Source: UBA6163 sp041753075 (GTDB lineage: Bacteria > Planctomycetota > Planctomycetia > Pirellulales > Pirellulaceae). Taken from it: a DNA stretch of 64,000 nucleotides. Below the pieces are notes generated by a model. It did not search any database and was not told where the DNA came from. It saw only the letters and a list, made by a program, of their open reading frames with translations. The stretch covers positions 1-64,000 of the forward strand of contig JBGSVE010000166.1 of assembly GCA_041753075.1 (NCBI GenBank), in the 5' to 3' direction. Position numbers and translations under genes: made by a program. Below, in pieces: positions 33,121 to 41,344 of this stretch; the stretch's first letter is position 1; every line of letters begins with the position of its first letter.

Positions 33121-33564
33121 TTAGGGTCGATTTTGCGGTCCGGTCACAACGCCGGCACGCGATTGACCGCGCAGCGCATCGGCACGCTGCAGCACTTCTT
33201 CGGTTGGCTCAATCGTTTCGGGGACAAGCTGCACGTCGATGATTCGTTCGTCGCGAATTTCCCACGGCCAAAGCGTTTCCGTGACAAAATCGAGTCCGGG
33301 AAACTCGTACCACGGCGGGTTGATCCGGCGCTTGACCTTCTCGGTGCGAAATCCATCTTTCTCAATCAAGACTTCGCGGGTGCCGTAGTACGTGAAACTC
33401 GTTGCGGCCGGTGTCGTGCCAATGAGCTGGTTATCAACCGATACGACCGCGCCCGGCGGCGAAGTGCGAACGGTCAACCGCCGTCGTACACAGCCACCGA
33501 TCGCGCAAACGCCCACGGCCGCACAAACGAAGATTCGCAGTTGTCGATTCGCATTCACACTCAT
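33121..33564 (-). CDS. PEGA domain lipoprotein
   Basis: A 147-residue lipoprotein from the ATG at 33564. The signal ends in GVCAIGGC, with the acceptor Cys near residue 25. A PEGA domain follows directly: RLTVRTSPPGAVVSVDNQLIGTTPAATSFTYYGTREVLIEKDGF, a small beta domain that often binds surface components. The remainder (INPPWYEFPGLDFVTETLWPWEI) matches lipoproteins I know as PEGA proteins in planctomycetes. It ends 8 bases after the convergent MCE gene stop. The frame extends to 33618, but the internal start fits the signal peptide better. Confidence 0.85.
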   Translation of the reverse strand: MSVNANRQLRIFVCAAVGVCAIGGCVRRRLTVRTSPPGAVVSVDNQLIGTTPAATSFTYYGTREVLIEKDGFRTEKVKRRINPPWYEFPGLDFVTETLWPWEIRDERIIDVQLVPETIEPTEEVLQRADALRGQSRAGVVTGPQNRP

Positions 33565-33650
33565 CGTCTGCTTGCTATAGCCAACGAGCCGCGGCGCACG
33601 CCAGAGTGATTTATTCACCCGCCGACAATGCCAATGCGTTTCCGCAGCAT

Positions 33651-34736
33651 CTACATAAGTTTTCTGTAGACATCATGCGTTTCGCGGGCACATCGCTCCC
33701 AGGAGAATAGCTTGGCGCGCTCGTAACCGTCGATGACAAGTCGTTTTCTCAGCGATTCGTAGTAGACAACCTGGTCGATTGCGTTGGCGATTGCGTCGAT
33801 GTCTTCGGGTTCGCACAGCAGCCCGCCATCGCCGACGACTTCGGGCAGCGAGCCGCCGGTCGATGCAATCACCGGACAACCGGCCGTCATCGCTTCGAGT
33901 GGCGGCAAACCAAATCCTTCGAACTTGGAAACGTAGACCAACGCCAACACTCGCCGGTACATCGCGTCCAACTCATCGTCGCCCGGGGAAACTCGCACAA
34001 CCTGCGCTTCACGGATACCGAGTGATTGCCATTGAGATCGTTCCTGCGGTGTAAATGCCGAGCCACCGGCGCACACAATGCGGACTCCGTCGCGACAAGC
34101 TCGTGTGCGCGCAAACGCTCGTGCGAAGCTATCGAAATTTTTGTAATCGCTGCGTCGTCCGATCCACATTAAATCGGCTCGCGACTTACTCACATTGTCG
34201 GCCTGCTGCGGTCGCGGTGAGCCGTTGGCGGCCAGATGAACGACCGAAATGCGATCGGGATCGGCACCCAAAAACTCGACCATATCGCGCTTCGTCGCGT
34301 GGGAGATGGCAATGCAATGGTCACTTGCCTCATACGCCTTGCGCTTTTGTGTCGAGAAAATCGGATCAGGCATGTATCGCTCGTGGATCATATCGTAAAA
34401 AGTCGCCACACTTTTGGCGCGACACGAGCTCAAAATATCGACGCCGTAATAGGTCAAATGAACCAGGTCGGTCGGTTTGAAATGGACGGCGTTGATCCAG
34501 TTTTGGACATGGCTGATCGTCGGCCCCAGGCCGCGAATGCGGTAGGGAACGTACAGGCCGCGATGTTGTAATTCGGCGGCTTGATCGTGCAGATAATGAT
34601 TGAGATAAGCGAACGCGTTGATGTTGACATCGGCAAGTCCCAATCGCTTCAGTCCACATGCCAACTCGACGACGTAGCGGCTGATGCCACCGTATTGTTG
34701 GCGATGCAAAATATCGGACCCGAAGGTTACTCTCAT
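33651..34736 (-). CDS. Glycosyltransferase family 4 (GT4)
   Basis: A 361-residue GT-B transferase. The start MRVTFGSDILHRQQYGGISRYVVEL at 34736 has the QYGGISRY motif of family members that act on surface polysaccharides. The C-terminal domain has LMWIGRRSDYKNFDSFARAFA and VSKFEGFGLPPLEAMTAGCPVIASTGGSLPEVVGDGG, the E-x7-E donor-binding region. Its start overlaps the flippase stop (ATGA at 34733-34736), so it is the last gene of a coupled GT2-flippase-GT4 operon. The exact sugar is unknown. Confidence 0.92.
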   Translation of the reverse strand: MRVTFGSDILHRQQYGGISRYVVELACGLKRLGLADVNINAFAYLNHYLHDQAAELQHRGLYVPYRIRGLGPTISHVQNWINAVHFKPTDLVHLTYYGVDILSSCRAKSVATFYDMIHERYMPDPIFSTQKRKAYEASDHCIAISHATKRDMVEFLGADPDRISVVHLAANGSPRPQQADNVSKSRADLMWIGRRSDYKNFDSFARAFARTRACRDGVRIVCAGGSAFTPQERSQWQSLGIREAQVVRVSPGDDELDAMYRRVLALVYVSKFEGFGLPPLEAMTAGCPVIASTGGSLPEVVGDGGLLCEPEDIDAIANAIDQVVYYESLRKRLVIDGYERAKLFSWERCARETHDVYRKLM

Positions 34737-36112
34737 GTCGCCACCGCAACTTCGGGCTGCGCCGCCAAGCCAGCGGGCAACTGGCGCAAATAACGTGGCA
34801 ACATCCACAAAAATGGAATCACGAAGCAAAGTAGATAGGAGAAGATCGATCCGTAAATGACGCCGCTGACGTCAAACTGTTTTGTCAAATAAATCGACAG
34901 CGGCACGTTGAGCATCGTCATCAAAACGGAGAGTAACAATTGTTGCTTAAGGATGTTCATGCCGTGCATGAACGAATTAATCAGGTTTCCAAACACTAAG
35001 AGATTGGTCCACAAGAATATGGCGAGCACCAATGAAGCCGGTGGGTCGATCGCATTGCCGGTCCACATCACCAAAACCATGCGGTGGCCAATCAGTAGCG
35101 GTGTGGTGATGGCGAGCGAAACGGCGGTTGTGATCCAAAACGTGCGGCGAAACACCGATCTAATCCAGCTTGATTCGCCGCGCGCCGCGGCATCGCGAAA
35201 AGCGGGCCACAGCGGTGTGGTGACGAAGGCGGTCAATGATGTGGCGATCAAGAACATCCGGTTGACGGTGCCCAGGTCGGCGGCGGCCCCCAGTCCACAA
35301 AGGTGCGAAACGATAATCGCGTCAGTTTGAAAGGCGAGTGCCGCACATAATTGCAGACCTAAAAACAATGAACCCGCATTCAAGATTTGTCGCGATCCGG
35401 TAAGCGTGCAACCCGCGATTCCGGGCCGCAAGTCGCGGTTTGGTGATTGACTCAGCAGCCACGTATTGATGCTGTTGGCGATCGTTGGTCCCACTGCGAA
35501 CGCCAACAAAAACCACAGTAGTGAAGCACCATAGGCCCAAGCGAAGATTGTCGCGGCCAAGGTGATGGCGTGGCCGATCATGTCAAACGCTGAATTCAAA
35601 TGTGACGCCTGCAAGCCACGCCGAATCTTTGCGGCCAAGCCCAGTGGAATGTTGCTGGCGAACATCAGCCCGGCAACGATGAACGCATTTCTCGCATCAG
35701 CGGTCGCGACTTCATCGGGCAACGAAATGGCCCATCGCCAATCGATCGTATAAGCACCCAACCACGTCACAATCATCGCGACCAAACCGGCGACGCAGAC
35801 GACCAGATACGAACTGCGAATGATCTCGGCAATCGAATGCTTGGCGTTGCCGGCGCGGTGATCGGTGACAAAGTTTACGACCGCGTTGCCGACGCCGCCG
35901 TCGAGAAAACTGAACAAGCTGAAGAACGTTGTGATCGTAACCCAAATCCCGAACTGCTCTTTGCCGAGTGAATCGATTGCCAGCGGTGTCGAGACGATCG
36001 TGACCAACAACACGCCGCAGCGCGAGACAATGGATGCGACTGCCGCCATTTTGACGCGGCTGGCACGATACGCCGCCGGCTCGATGGTGTTGTCTTGCGT
36101 CAGGGTTCTCAC
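34733..36112 (-). CDS. Polysaccharide/lipid-linked oligosaccharide flippase (MATE/Wzx-like)
   Basis: A 459-residue integral membrane protein with about 12 to 14 hydrophobic segments. The N-terminal pattern MAAVASIVSRCGVLLVTIVSTPLAIDSLGKEQFGIWVTITTFFSLFSFLDGGVGNAVVNFV matches the oligosaccharide flippase (PST/Wzx) superfamily, as do the later SLFLGLQLCAALAFQTDAIIVSHLCG and MFLIATSLTAFVTTPLWPAF segments. It should move lipid-linked glycan units across the inner membrane. It overlaps both neighbours by 4 bases, indicating translational coupling. Confidence 0.9.
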   Translation of the reverse strand: MRTLTQDNTIEPAAYRASRVKMAAVASIVSRCGVLLVTIVSTPLAIDSLGKEQFGIWVTITTFFSLFSFLDGGVGNAVVNFVTDHRAGNAKHSIAEIIRSSYLVVCVAGLVAMIVTWLGAYTIDWRWAISLPDEVATADARNAFIVAGLMFASNIPLGLAAKIRRGLQASHLNSAFDMIGHAITLAATIFAWAYGASLLWFLLAFAVGPTIANSINTWLLSQSPNRDLRPGIAGCTLTGSRQILNAGSLFLGLQLCAALAFQTDAIIVSHLCGLGAAADLGTVNRMFLIATSLTAFVTTPLWPAFRDAAARGESSWIRSVFRRTFWITTAVSLAITTPLLIGHRMVLVMWTGNAIDPPASLVLAIFLWTNLLVFGNLINSFMHGMNILKQQLLLSVLMTMLNVPLSIYLTKQFDVSGVIYGSIFSYLLCFVIPFLWMLPRYLRQLPAGLAAQPEVAVAT

Positions 36113-36870
36113 CGCACTGCACCCTGGAAGTTCGCCCGCGCCGCATCACAACGCGCGTATTTGTTTCGATACAAAAATCGGTAAGCGGATTGCGCGCCCA
36201 AGAGTCGATGCACGACCAGCTTGGATGCTTCTTTGATCGCAGGCACCAAGCCGTCGTAAGTATGTCGTCGCTGGACCGTTTTCCAGGTTGGCGAATTGGA
36301 CAAGCCGCCAAGTTCAAACTTACACAATAGATCCGCGATGCACTGTTGGCCGACCATCGCCCGGACTTCGTTCATCCAGCGTGAATCCGCGCCGATTTGG
36401 CCGGCTTCGCGGTATCTTGGCAAGGTCGCTCGCAGCGGTGCATAAAACGCTTGATGCGGCGATGAAGTGTAGAGCGCATCAAGGTGGCCGATCCGAGGCC
36501 GCAGGTACAAATCGTTGCCGCAGGTTTGCAGTGACCGCCCGGCGACAATCGAGCTGCCGTCCCATTTGCGAGCGACAATGGCCAGTGTGCGGGGACCATA
36601 AAATTGGTCACCCGAGTTGAGGAACACCACGAGATCACCGACTGCGTGATCCAGCCCAATGTTCATGGCGTTGTAGAGGGATTGGTCTTGGTCGCGAATC
36701 ACTTGGCGATACGATGCGGGCGGCAGCGCGACGATTTCGTCATCAGGAACGTTCCGCAGCACAAGCAGATGTTTGACCGGAAGGTGATCTTGGGCGGCGA
36801 CCGACGCGACGGTGCGGTCCAGTCCCGAGTTTTTTCCGAATCCAACGGTGATGACGGTAAAAGCGGTCAT
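36109..36870 (-). CDS. Glycosyltransferase family 2 (GT2)
   Basis: A 253-residue GT-A transferase: FTVITVGFGKNSGLDRTVASVAAQ at the start, YRQVIRDQDQSLYNAMNIGLDHAVGDLVVFLNSGDQFYG in the middle. The D-x-S-L-YNAMNIG and LNSGDQF motifs are typical of the WcaA-like GT2 group, with Asp in NSGD as the metal-binding residue. It is first in the minus-strand operon with the flippase and GT4 gene. Probably cytoplasmic or membrane-associated. Sugar specificity cannot be read. Confidence 0.9.
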   Translation of the reverse strand: MTAFTVITVGFGKNSGLDRTVASVAAQDHLPVKHLLVLRNVPDDEIVALPPASYRQVIRDQDQSLYNAMNIGLDHAVGDLVVFLNSGDQFYGPRTLAIVARKWDGSSIVAGRSLQTCGNDLYLRPRIGHLDALYTSSPHQAFYAPLRATLPRYREAGQIGADSRWMNEVRAMVGQQCIADLLCKFELGGLSNSPTWKTVQRRHTYDGLVPAIKEASKLVVHRLLGAQSAYRFLYRNKYARCDAARANFQGAVR

Positions 36871-37160
36871 GGGTGCGATGCGGATATTGGCGCGGGGGGA
36901 AGCTGCTCAGCCATTGTGCGCTTTATTGGGGCCGTCTGGCGACGCCGAATTAAAAGGTGCCGCCAGAAGCCGCGTCGAGGCGATCGATTGTGTCAATAAA
37001 GCAGCGAAACACAGCACAATGTGTTCTGTGCGGCTCGGCCATTGGTCTACTACGACGACGGAGCATCGTAGAACACGGGGCACCCGTCATTCCGTGATCT
37101 CGCCATTCGTTTAGAATGTCGTCGTCAACTTGAAGAGTTATTTATTGATTTTGCCTGCCC
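36871..37160. other. Divergent region ahead of pyrH
   Basis: 290 bases between the GT2 gene (minus) and pyrH (plus). It contains a degenerate inverted repeat described separately. No clear promoter or ORF is seen. Confidence 0.4.
37021..37076. repeat. Degenerate 56-bp inverted repeat, same family as the atp-operon palindrome
   Basis: GTGTTCTGTGCGGCTC (37021-37036) and GAGCATCGTAGAACAC (37061-37076) are imperfect inverted repeats, 12 of 16 matching. Ends and total length (56 bases) agree with the palindrome at 62441-62496, and the inner ACGACGACGG is shared. Confidence 0.55.
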
Positions 37161-37943
37161 ATGTCTATCGGAACCAGCGAAAAAACGATGCCCCAGCCTG
37201 CCGAGACCGAACCCAGTTTGCGGTATCGCCGCGTGATCTTGAAGCTCAGTGGCGAAAGTTTGGCTGACGCAGGTCAACGCGGCATCAACGGAGACGAGGT
37301 CGAGCGGATCGCCCGCCAGATCAAACAGGCTCACGAATCCGGGTGCCAGATCATTATCGTCATCGGCGGCGGGAACATTCTTCGCGGTGCACAATTCAGT
37401 GGTGCCAACGCGATGGTTCACGAAGCGACGGCGCATTACATGGGTATGTTGGCGACGGTCATCAACTCAATGGCGATGCAGGACGCGCTGGAGGCAGTCG
37501 GTTGTGAAACGCGAGTGATGTCAGCGGTGGGTGTCGATACCGTTGCTGAACCGTTCATTCGGCGGCGAGCGCTGCGACATTTGGAAAAAGGCCGCGTCGT
37601 GATTTTGGCGGCCGGAATCGGTCGCCCGTTTGTGACCACCGACACCGCAGCGGCTCAGCGCGCGCTCGAATTGGAAGCCGATGTGGTGCTCAAGGCAACC
37701 CGCGTCGATGGCGTTTACAGCGACGATCCCGAAAAAAATCCACACGCGGTGTTGTATCAATCGCTGACGTATAACGAAGTGATCGAGAAGAACCTGCGCG
37801 TGATGGACGCGACCGCGATTGCACTTTGCCGTGAACATGGCGTGCCGATTTTGGTGTTTAACTTTAAGCAAAACGGCAACATCGTCCGCGCCGTGACTGG
37901 CCAGTCGATTGGCACTTGGATCGGACCCCAACGCCGCGCCTGA
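37161..37943 (+). CDS. pyrH: UMP kinase
   Basis: Phosphorylates UMP to UDP with ATP, in pyrimidine nucleotide synthesis. It has 260 residues; the core (from RYRRVILKLSGESLAD) is standard and is preceded by about 20 extra residues, so the start at 37188 is also possible. Signatures: the KLSGE phosphate loop, QIIIVIGGGNILRGAQF, AMVHEATAHYMGMLATVINSMAMQDALE, and DVVLKATRVDGVYSDDPEKNPHA. It is followed 49 bases on by frr, an order common in bacteria. rpsB and tsf, often upstream, are not in this window. Confidence 0.96.
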   Translation: MSIGTSEKTMPQPAETEPSLRYRRVILKLSGESLADAGQRGINGDEVERIARQIKQAHESGCQIIIVIGGGNILRGAQFSGANAMVHEATAHYMGMLATVINSMAMQDALEAVGCETRVMSAVGVDTVAEPFIRRRALRHLEKGRVVILAAGIGRPFVTTDTAAAQRALELEADVVLKATRVDGVYSDDPEKNPHAVLYQSLTYNEVIEKNLRVMDATAIALCREHGVPILVFNFKQNGNIVRAVTGQSIGTWIGPQRRA

Positions 37944-37978
37944 TTGATACAAATTCTTATCCTCGCTACCCCTGCACG

Positions 37979-37983
37979 AAGGA
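37979..37983 (+). promoter_or_regulatory. Good Shine-Dalgarno site of frr
   Basis: AGGAG lies nine bases before the frr ATG, one of few strong ribosome-binding sites in the window. Confidence 0.6.
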
Positions 37984-37992
37984 GTATGACTG

Positions 37993-38550
37993 ATGTCATT
38001 CGATGAAGTACTGATGGACACCGAAGAACGCATGGACAAGGCGCTCGCGGTATTGAGCAACAACTTGGCCGGCATTCGTACCGGTCGCGCCAACCCTGGA
38101 CTGGTCGATTCAATTCGCGTTGAAGTTTACGGATCGCAAACGCCGCTCAAGCAGCTTGCCTCGATTGGCACGCCCGAGCCACAACAAATTGTGATTCGAC
38201 CCTACGATGTCGCTACGATCAAAGAGATCGAAAAAGCGATCGTGGCCGGCGACTTGGGGCTGAATCCCCAGAACGATGGACGCATGATTCGCTTGAACGT
38301 TCCGCCACTTTCGACTGAGGTGCGAAAGAAAATGGTGGCGCGAATCAAGGAGCTAACCGAAGATGCCAAGATCAGCATTCGCAACATTCGGCGCGATGCC
38401 AACAAGGCCGCCGATCAAGCTGAGAAGGACAAGTCGATGTCCGAGGATGATCGGGATCGTTTAAAAGAAGAAGTGCAGGAATTAACCAAGAAGTTTGAAG
38501 CCCAAGCGGCCGAGCTTGCCAAGACGCGCGAAGCCGAAGTCCTCGAGTAA
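37993..38550 (+). CDS. frr: Ribosome recycling factor
   Basis: Splits post-termination ribosomes together with EF-G. The length of 185 residues is exact for the family. Signatures: MDKALAVLSNNLAGIRTGRANPGLVDSIRVEVYGSQTPLKQLASI, VIRPYDVATIKEIEKAIVAGDLGLNPQNDGRMIRLNVPPLSTEVRKKMV, and the long helical IRNIRRDANKAADQAEKD. It follows pyrH, and the next gene starts 5 bases after its stop. Confidence 0.97.
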   Translation: MSFDEVLMDTEERMDKALAVLSNNLAGIRTGRANPGLVDSIRVEVYGSQTPLKQLASIGTPEPQQIVIRPYDVATIKEIEKAIVAGDLGLNPQNDGRMIRLNVPPLSTEVRKKMVARIKELTEDAKISIRNIRRDANKAADQAEKDKSMSEDDRDRLKEEVQELTKKFEAQAAELAKTREAEVLE

Positions 38551-38555
38551 ATCGA

Positions 38556-40061
38556 ATGACCCAACACGGTGCTTCCGCTGTGAATTGTCCGCATTGTGGC
38601 ACGTCGTTCGGTGTCCCGGCGGCCAGCGGAGGCAGCCGCGTAGCCTGTCCGAAATGTGGCAAGCAAGTCAAGATCGCCGGCGCTATGGTACCGGTTGCCG
38701 ACGATGACGAATGGTTGCGATTGGACGAAGATATCTTTGGCGAGCCAGCGGCCAGTTCGCCAGTGAAAGATCTCTCCGCTGCGGCCGCCGAGGACACCGA
38801 GCCGGTCGCTATCGCGAAGTCTCCCGTACAACCCAGCGGCTTCGATGGGTTCGACAATTTCGACTTGCCCGAGTTTCAGATTCCGGCGGTGATTCCGAGT
38901 TCAAGTTCCGATTCGATGCCTGGAGCCCGTGACGATCCGCCGCCGCTGAGCGATGCGGACCTTGAGGCGCTACAGGGTTTCGCGGGGGACGACAACGAAC
39001 CTGCGCCCGTCAAAGTTACGTTCCAGGCACCGGTTTCGGACAGCTATCGGGTGAAGTGTCCGATTTGCGAATCGTTGACCTACGCCAAGGTGAGTCAGAT
39101 CGGCAAGAAAATCCGCTGCTCGGATTGTCACTCGACGATTACGGTGCCGCCACCGCCGAAACCAAAGAAGATCTACAAGCCAGACATCGAAGCGGCCAAG
39201 CCGTTTGCGTTTCAAGACAACGATGATCCGATTGCTCACCAACGACCGGCAGACCCGTTTCGCAAGAGCGCCGCAGACTTGTTGCGAAATGCCGAGAGCG
39301 AGGTTGCTGATAAACCCGATGACAATTGGGATGTGCCGGATATGGGCGCGTGGTTCCAAAGCATGTTTGGGATTTTTCGTGACCCGGCGGTGATTGGTTA
39401 TTGGGTGTTTCTGTCGGTGATTGCCAGCGTGCCGACGGCCGTTGCGGTGAACTACGAAAGCCTGGTGGTGGTGATTGTGTTGTTTGCCGGTGGGATCATG
39501 TTTGCGGGTGTCGTGATGGCGCACGGCTTCGCGATTTTGCAAGCGGTGGCCAATGGCGAAAAGCGGGTCAGCGAATGGCCGATGCTCGACATCTTTGCTT
39601 GGCTGGGGCCGTTGTTCATCGCATTGGCGGCAGCCGGTGTCGCCGCCGGGCCGGTTTGGTTTGGCTGTCAATTCTTTTTTGGTTCGACATTGTTAACTGT
39701 GGCGCTCACCATGTTTTCGTTGTACCTGTTTTACCCGTTCGTCTTGTTGTCGATGCTTGATGAACAGAGCGTCTTTGTGCCGTTCTCGGTCGAGGTCAGC
39801 AAGTCGGTAACGAGTTCGTCGGAGAAGTGGGGCGGGTTTTATTTGACAACGGCGATCCTGTTTTTCGTTCAGTTTTTGATTTTCTTGGCGGCTGCCGTGA
39901 TGCCGCCAATGGTCGGTGCTGTGTTGGCGATCACTTCCGGTGTGGCGACCACGTTCATCTACTTCAACGTGATCGGGCGACTGGCCTACGCCATCGGCCA
40001 ATCGGTCAACGAGCGACCGATGGTCAACGATATCCAGCGCAAACCCAAGCTGCCGGATTAG
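38556..40061 (+). CDS. Zinc-ribbon multi-span membrane protein
   Basis: A 501-residue protein of unknown function. Two putative zinc ribbons are visible: residues about 9-33 (CPHCGTSFGVPAASGG then CPKCGK, an MJ0042-like finger) and about 168-192 (CPICESLTYAKVSQIGKKIRCSDC). Acidic, Pro/Ser-rich linkers separate them. The C-terminal half from about 270 has five or six hydrophobic segments (GYWVFLSVIASVPTAVAV, VVVIVLFAGGIMFAGVVMA, PLFIALAAAGVAAGPVWF and others). Cytoplasmic zinc ribbons joined to a membrane domain are common among uncharacterised planctomycete proteins. It starts 5 bases after frr and is probably co-transcribed. Confidence 0.75.
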   Translation: MTQHGASAVNCPHCGTSFGVPAASGGSRVACPKCGKQVKIAGAMVPVADDDEWLRLDEDIFGEPAASSPVKDLSAAAAEDTEPVAIAKSPVQPSGFDGFDNFDLPEFQIPAVIPSSSSDSMPGARDDPPPLSDADLEALQGFAGDDNEPAPVKVTFQAPVSDSYRVKCPICESLTYAKVSQIGKKIRCSDCHSTITVPPPPKPKKIYKPDIEAAKPFAFQDNDDPIAHQRPADPFRKSAADLLRNAESEVADKPDDNWDVPDMGAWFQSMFGIFRDPAVIGYWVFLSVIASVPTAVAVNYESLVVVIVLFAGGIMFAGVVMAHGFAILQAVANGEKRVSEWPMLDIFAWLGPLFIALAAAGVAAGPVWFGCQFFFGSTLLTVALTMFSLYLFYPFVLLSMLDEQSVFVPFSVEVSKSVTSSSEKWGGFYLTTAILFFVQFLIFLAAAVMPPMVGAVLAITSGVATTFIYFNVIGRLAYAIGQSVNERPMVNDIQRKPKLPD

Positions 40062-40065
40062 ATCG

Positions 40066-41274
40066 CTACGGTTCGCCATCGGCGATCTTGACCGGATAAC
40101 GTTTTGTCTCGCTCGCCGGAATCACGGTCACGGCGCGCGGTTCGATTCCGGTGACGCTGAGGTTGCCCGGCAATCGAACCATCGATTCGGTAATTGAGAA
40201 CCGCCGCTGGCCGCTGCGCAGCGCATCAACATCGAGTGACAACGACAACGTGCTGGGAGCAAGAAAGCGAAACGCATTTTCGGTTCCCGCGATCGTGATG
40301 CGAGCTTCGTTCACCAAGCTGTCACCCAACTGCAGTGACTTGGGAACGTTGCGATACTCGATCGGCACGACATAAGTTCGGTAAATCTGGTTGCTGTCAT
40401 ATACGACCAGCCACCAACCAATCACCGATACCGCCAACGCCGCCAATTTCAACAACGTTCGTTCGCGTAAAAAATTTTGCACGATTGACCGCCGTTCGAC
40501 CGGCTCGGCAATGTTCAATTGATCTTGAACGATCGATTCCAAATGACGAGCAACGGTAACTTTTTTAAGTTCGCGATCTTTGGTGATGGAGACGGTGCCA
40601 CGCTCCTCGGATACCACAATCGTCAACGCATCACAGACGTCCGACATGCCCAGCGCCGCGTGATGCCGCGTGCCGCGATCGTCGGCGCGGCCACTCGGTT
40701 TGGCAAGCGGCAGGTGGGCACCAAATTTGGCCACGCGCGTGCCCTCGATGATCACCGCGCCGTCGTGGCCGGGTGTATCAGGATCAAACAAGCTTTGCAG
40801 CAGTGGACGACTGGGCAACGCATCCAGCTCAGTGCCGCCATCGATATGCAACCGCACGTTATCGCGGCCGCAAATCACGATCAGCGCACCGATCCGTTGC
40901 TGGGCGAGTGTAAAGGAAATGTCGCTGATCGTTTCGGCGACTTCGGCAGTGGCTTGGCCAGGTTCGTTACGATTACTCAACCGCGAAGCGCCGGAGATCC
41001 ACTGGGCCAATCGCTCCGACGCCCAGCGAATATCGTCTTGATAGACAATCGCGATCGCCACCAGAACGACAAAAAAGCCGACCTCGAACACCGCCAGAGT
41101 CAGATAAAGTTGGCATTGCTTGGCGAACAAATACAACGCGCCGACGACGACCAACGCAATCACACCACGCCGTGTCGCACCGCGGATTGTCAATAACAAG
41201 ACGACGTAGACGACCGCCGCGAAAATCAGAATGTCGATGAAATCAACGAATCGTATCGAGCCGGTTGGCGGCAT
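40066..41274 (-). CDS. Diadenylate cyclase fused to a YbbR domain (CdaA-CdaR-like)
   Basis: A 402-residue membrane protein from the ATG at 41274 (a TTG at 41307 is an alternative). Three N-terminal spans (about 15-30, 34-51, 57-78) lead to a DAC (DisA_N) domain that makes c-di-AMP from two ATP. The substrate motifs are DGA (171-173, in GHDGAVIIEGTRVAKFGAHLPL) and GTRHHAALG (201-209; usually GTRHRAA). A fourth span (about 275-291) is followed by one YbbR-like domain (about 298-385). In Firmicutes, CdaA and its YbbR-domain regulator CdaR are separate proteins. Here both parts are one chain, with YbbR placed outside the membrane. Confidence 0.88.
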   Translation of the reverse strand: MPPTGSIRFVDFIDILIFAAVVYVVLLLTIRGATRRGVIALVVVGALYLFAKQCQLYLTLAVFEVGFFVVLVAIAIVYQDDIRWASERLAQWISGASRLSNRNEPGQATAEVAETISDISFTLAQQRIGALIVICGRDNVRLHIDGGTELDALPSRPLLQSLFDPDTPGHDGAVIIEGTRVAKFGAHLPLAKPSGRADDRGTRHHAALGMSDVCDALTIVVSEERGTVSITKDRELKKVTVARHLESIVQDQLNIAEPVERRSIVQNFLRERTLLKLAALAVSVIGWWLVVYDSNQIYRTYVVPIEYRNVPKSLQLGDSLVNEARITIAGTENAFRFLAPSTLSLSLDVDALRSGQRRFSITESMVRLPGNLSVTGIEPRAVTVIPASETKRYPVKIADGEP

Positions 41275-41344
41275 CAGCGTTAGTCCGTAATCCGTTCGGC
41301 GGAACAATCAAAGTTGGACACCGATTATGACGCAAATCATCCGT

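Noticed and set aside
38970..39671. Minus-strand open frame opposite the zinc-ribbon protein
   Set aside because: Its His/Asn/Arg-rich composition is an antisense artefact of the hydrophobic plus-strand codons.
40519..41196. Plus-strand open frame of 225 codons opposite the diadenylate cyclase
   Set aside because: DAC and YbbR motifs lie on the minus strand; the plus frame shows nothing recognisable.
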